Shown piece after piece: positions 5,740 to 7,388 of a stretch of DNA of 7,388 nt. The position numbers and the translations under genes are program-made. The stretch is from Acidovorax sp. (GTDB lineage Bacteria > Pseudomonadota > Gammaproteobacteria > Burkholderiales > Burkholderiaceae_C): assembly GCA_011620245.1 (NCBI GenBank), contig WOZN01000394.1, positions 1 through 7,388 of the forward strand. The letters are read 5' to 3'. The notes under the pieces are model-generated. The model searched no databases. It had not been told where the DNA came from and saw nothing but the letters and a program-made list of their open reading frames with translations. Numbering within the stretch: position 1 is the first letter of the stretch; each line of letters begins with the position of its first letter.

Positions 5740-7227
5740 ATGCAACAAGACATCCTGATCAACTGGTCGCCCCAGGAAACCCGCGTGGCCGTGGTGGAGC
5801 ACGGCGCCGTGCAGGAACTGCACATCGAGCGCACGCTGGAGCGTGGGCTGGTGGGCAACGTCTACCTGGGCAAGGTCTTGCGCGTGCTGCCGGGCATGCA
5901 GTCGGCCTTCATCGACATCGGCCTGGAGCGCGCGGCCTTCCTGCATGTGGCCGATGTGTGGCAGCGCCAGCCCGATGGCGAGCCGCCCGCATTCGCCCGC
6001 AAGAACGAGCCGCAGGTGCCGATCGAAAAGCAGGTGTTCGAGGGCCAGTCGCTCATGGTGCAGGTCATCAAGGACCCCATCGGCACCAAGGGCGCACGCC
6101 TGTCCACGCAAATCAGTATCGCTGGTCGTCTGCTCGTTTTCCTGCCGCAGGATGACCATGTGGGCGTGTCGCAGAAAATACCGCCCGCAGAACGCGACGC
6201 CCTGCGCACGCGCCTGCAGGCCCTCGTGGGCGACAAATCCACGGGCGGCGGTGGCGGCTTCATTCTGCGCACCAATGGCGAGGACTCCACCGACGCCGAG
6301 TTGGCCGAAGACATTGCCTACCTGCGCAAGACCTGGGCGCGCATCAAGGAGGCCTCGCTCAGGCTGCCTGCCATGTCGCTGTTGCACCAGGACCTGGACC
6401 TGCTGCAGCGCGTGCTGCGCGACCTGGTGGGCGACCACACGCAGACCATCCGGCTCGATTCGATGGAGCAGTTCCAGCGCCTGCGGGCGTTCGGGCAGGA
6501 ATTCATGCCCGCCGCTGCCGCCAAATTGCAGCACTACAAAGGCGAACGCCCGATTTTTGATCTGTACTCCATCGACGAGGAAGTGGCCAAGGCGCTGGGC
6601 CGCCGGGTCGATCTCAAATCGGGCGGCTACCTCATCGTGGACCAGACCGAGGCGCTCACCACCATCGACGTGAACACCGGTGGCTATGTCGGCGCGCGCA
6701 ATTTCGACGACACCATCTTCAAGACCAACCTGGAAGCGGCGCAGGCCATTGCGCGCCAGCTGCGCTTGCGCAACCTGGGCGGCATCATCGTTGTGGATTT
6801 CATTGATATGGCCCGAAAGGACCATCAGGAGGCTGTTCTTTCCGAGTTCAAGAAGCAACTTGCGCGAGACCGGGTCAAGACCATGTCGGGCGGCTTTTCT
6901 CAATTGGGCCTGGTAGAGATGACACGCAAGCGCACCCGCGAATCGCTCGCACATATGCTGTGCGAGCCTTGCAGCGTGTGCAAGGGGACTGGACAGGTAA
7001 AAACGGCGCGCAGCGTGTGCTACGACGTGCTGCGCGAAATTCTGCGCGAGGCTCGCCAGTTCAACCCGCGCGAGTTTCGCGTGGTGGCTTCGCCGCGTGT
7101 GGTGGAGCTTTTTTTGGATGAAGAGAGCCAGCATCTGGCAGGCTTGAGCGATTTCATCGGCAAGCCGATCTCTCTTCAGGCTGAGAGCGCCATGGGGCAA
7201 GAGCAATACGACATTGTTCTGCTGTAG
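5740..7227 (+). CDS. rng: Ribonuclease G
   Basis: RNase G (CafA) is a single-strand endoribonuclease of the RNase E/G family that matures the 5' end of 16S rRNA and degrades some mRNAs. The 495-residue product matches the E. coli length of 489 and lacks the long C-terminal scaffold of RNase E. An S1-like domain covers about residues 35-125 (GNVYLGKVLRVLPGMQSAF at 39-57). The catalytic Asp residues are D310 in TTIDVNTGG and D353 in VVDFIDMARK. The zinc-link region holds C408, C411 and C414, with CSVCKGTG (411-418) as the expected pair, followed by QVKTARSVCYDVLREI. The start at 5740 follows GAAAG (5731-5735), which overlaps the maf stop. The frame stays open upstream to 5539, but that part is antiparallel in style to maf coding and is rejected. 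Co-transcription with maf is very likely. Confidence 0.97.
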   Translation: MQQDILINWSPQETRVAVVEHGAVQELHIERTLERGLVGNVYLGKVLRVLPGMQSAFIDIGLERAAFLHVADVWQRQPDGEPPAFARKNEPQVPIEKQVFEGQSLMVQVIKDPIGTKGARLSTQISIAGRLLVFLPQDDHVGVSQKIPPAERDALRTRLQALVGDKSTGGGGGFILRTNGEDSTDAELAEDIAYLRKTWARIKEASLRLPAMSLLHQDLDLLQRVLRDLVGDHTQTIRLDSMEQFQRLRAFGQEFMPAAAAKLQHYKGERPIFDLYSIDEEVAKALGRRVDLKSGGYLIVDQTEALTTIDVNTGGYVGARNFDDTIFKTNLEAAQAIARQLRLRNLGGIIVVDFIDMARKDHQEAVLSEFKKQLARDRVKTMSGGFSQLGLVEMTRKRTRESLAHMLCEPCSVCKGTGQVKTARSVCYDVLREILREARQFNPREFRVVASPRVVELFLDEESQHLAGLSDFIGKPISLQAESAMGQEQYDIVLL

Positions 7228-7293
7228 CTCCGGTGCAAGGCATTCCTGGGCAGTTGATTCAGATTGATCCTCATCACAAATTTGCTCGCAGCT

Positions 7294-7310
7294 GCATCAT
7301 GCATTGATGT
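7294..7310. other. Inverted repeat downstream of rng
   Basis: GCATCA (7294-7299) pairs with TGATGT (7305-7310), with one G-U pair at the base and a five-base loop TGCAT. No T-run follows, so an intrinsic terminator for rng is not shown. The remainder of 7228-7388 holds no gene I can support. Confidence 0.25.
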
Positions 7311-7339
7311 GCTTGAATGCCGTTTCCCAGTCATTCCCA

Positions 7340-7348
7340 TGCTATGCT
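7340..7348 (+). promoter_or_regulatory. Possible extended -10 promoter element near the right edge
   Basis: TGCTATGCT has the TGN extension plus a -10 box matching four of six bases. The -35 region at normal spacing is poor. AGAGG (7366-7370) lies eight bases before a GTG at 7379 and twelve before an ATG at 7383, so a new + strand gene may begin at the edge. Too little is visible to confirm. Confidence 0.25.
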
Positions 7349-7388
7349 CACAGGCTTCGCTCCTCAGAGGCGCCCCTGGTGGATGAAC

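Noticed and set aside
7228..7320. Intrinsic terminator after rng
   Set aside because: The only clear hairpin (7294-7310) has no T-run after it.
1..7388. CRISPR array, phage, toxin-antitoxin or transposase genes, tRNA or rRNA
   Set aside because: I saw no regularly spaced repeats, no such protein motifs and no RNA gene signatures on either strand.

Overview
The window is a compact, GC-rich stretch of chromosome with seven housekeeping genes, all on the + strand: yebC - purD - hemF - rsfS - rlmH - maf - rng. Protein sequence style, the gene order and two kinds of dispersed intergenic repeat that I recall from Acidovorax-like genomes point to a betaproteobacterium of the Burkholderiales, most likely the family Comamonadaceae. 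The genus cannot be fixed from the sequence alone.

Layout. Positions 1-118 are the left edge, with no gene I can support. The YebC-family regulator (119-838) is followed by a 232-base gap filled partly by a hairpin-rich repeat (type A). purD (1071-2348, purine synthesis) is followed by a second type A copy. hemF (2488-3444, aerobic haem synthesis) is followed by a 194-base gap with a different repeat (type B), a GC hairpin and -10-like boxes. rsfS (3639-4487) and rlmH (4538-5017) act on the ribosome. A second type B copy fills the 100 bases before maf (5118-5732), which is followed after only 7 bases by rng (5740-7227). The last 161 bases are non-coding, with a weak extended -10 box near the right edge.

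How the genes fit together. rsfS, rlmH and rng all act on ribosomes or rRNA: silencing of the large subunit, 23S rRNA pseudouridine methylation, and 16S rRNA 5' maturation. YebC-family proteins have been linked both to transcription control and to translation. maf removes unwanted nucleotides and is paired with rng in many proteobacteria. purD and hemF are metabolic passengers in this conserved cluster. All seven genes run the same way, so one or a few long transcripts are plausible.

No undescribed defence or mobile system is visible. The points worth a second look are: (1) RsfS carries a tail of about 150 residues, low in complexity, strongly basic and similar in style to histone H1 or AlgP; (2) nadD, the usual neighbour of rsfS, is not where I would expect it, and a repeat sits there instead; (3) every gap longer than 90 bases between two genes holds a repeat, with type A copies flanking purD and type B copies flanking rsfS-rlmH; (4) three of the gaps are spanned by an open frame that starts at the upstream stop codon and ends in an ATGA overlap with the downstream start.
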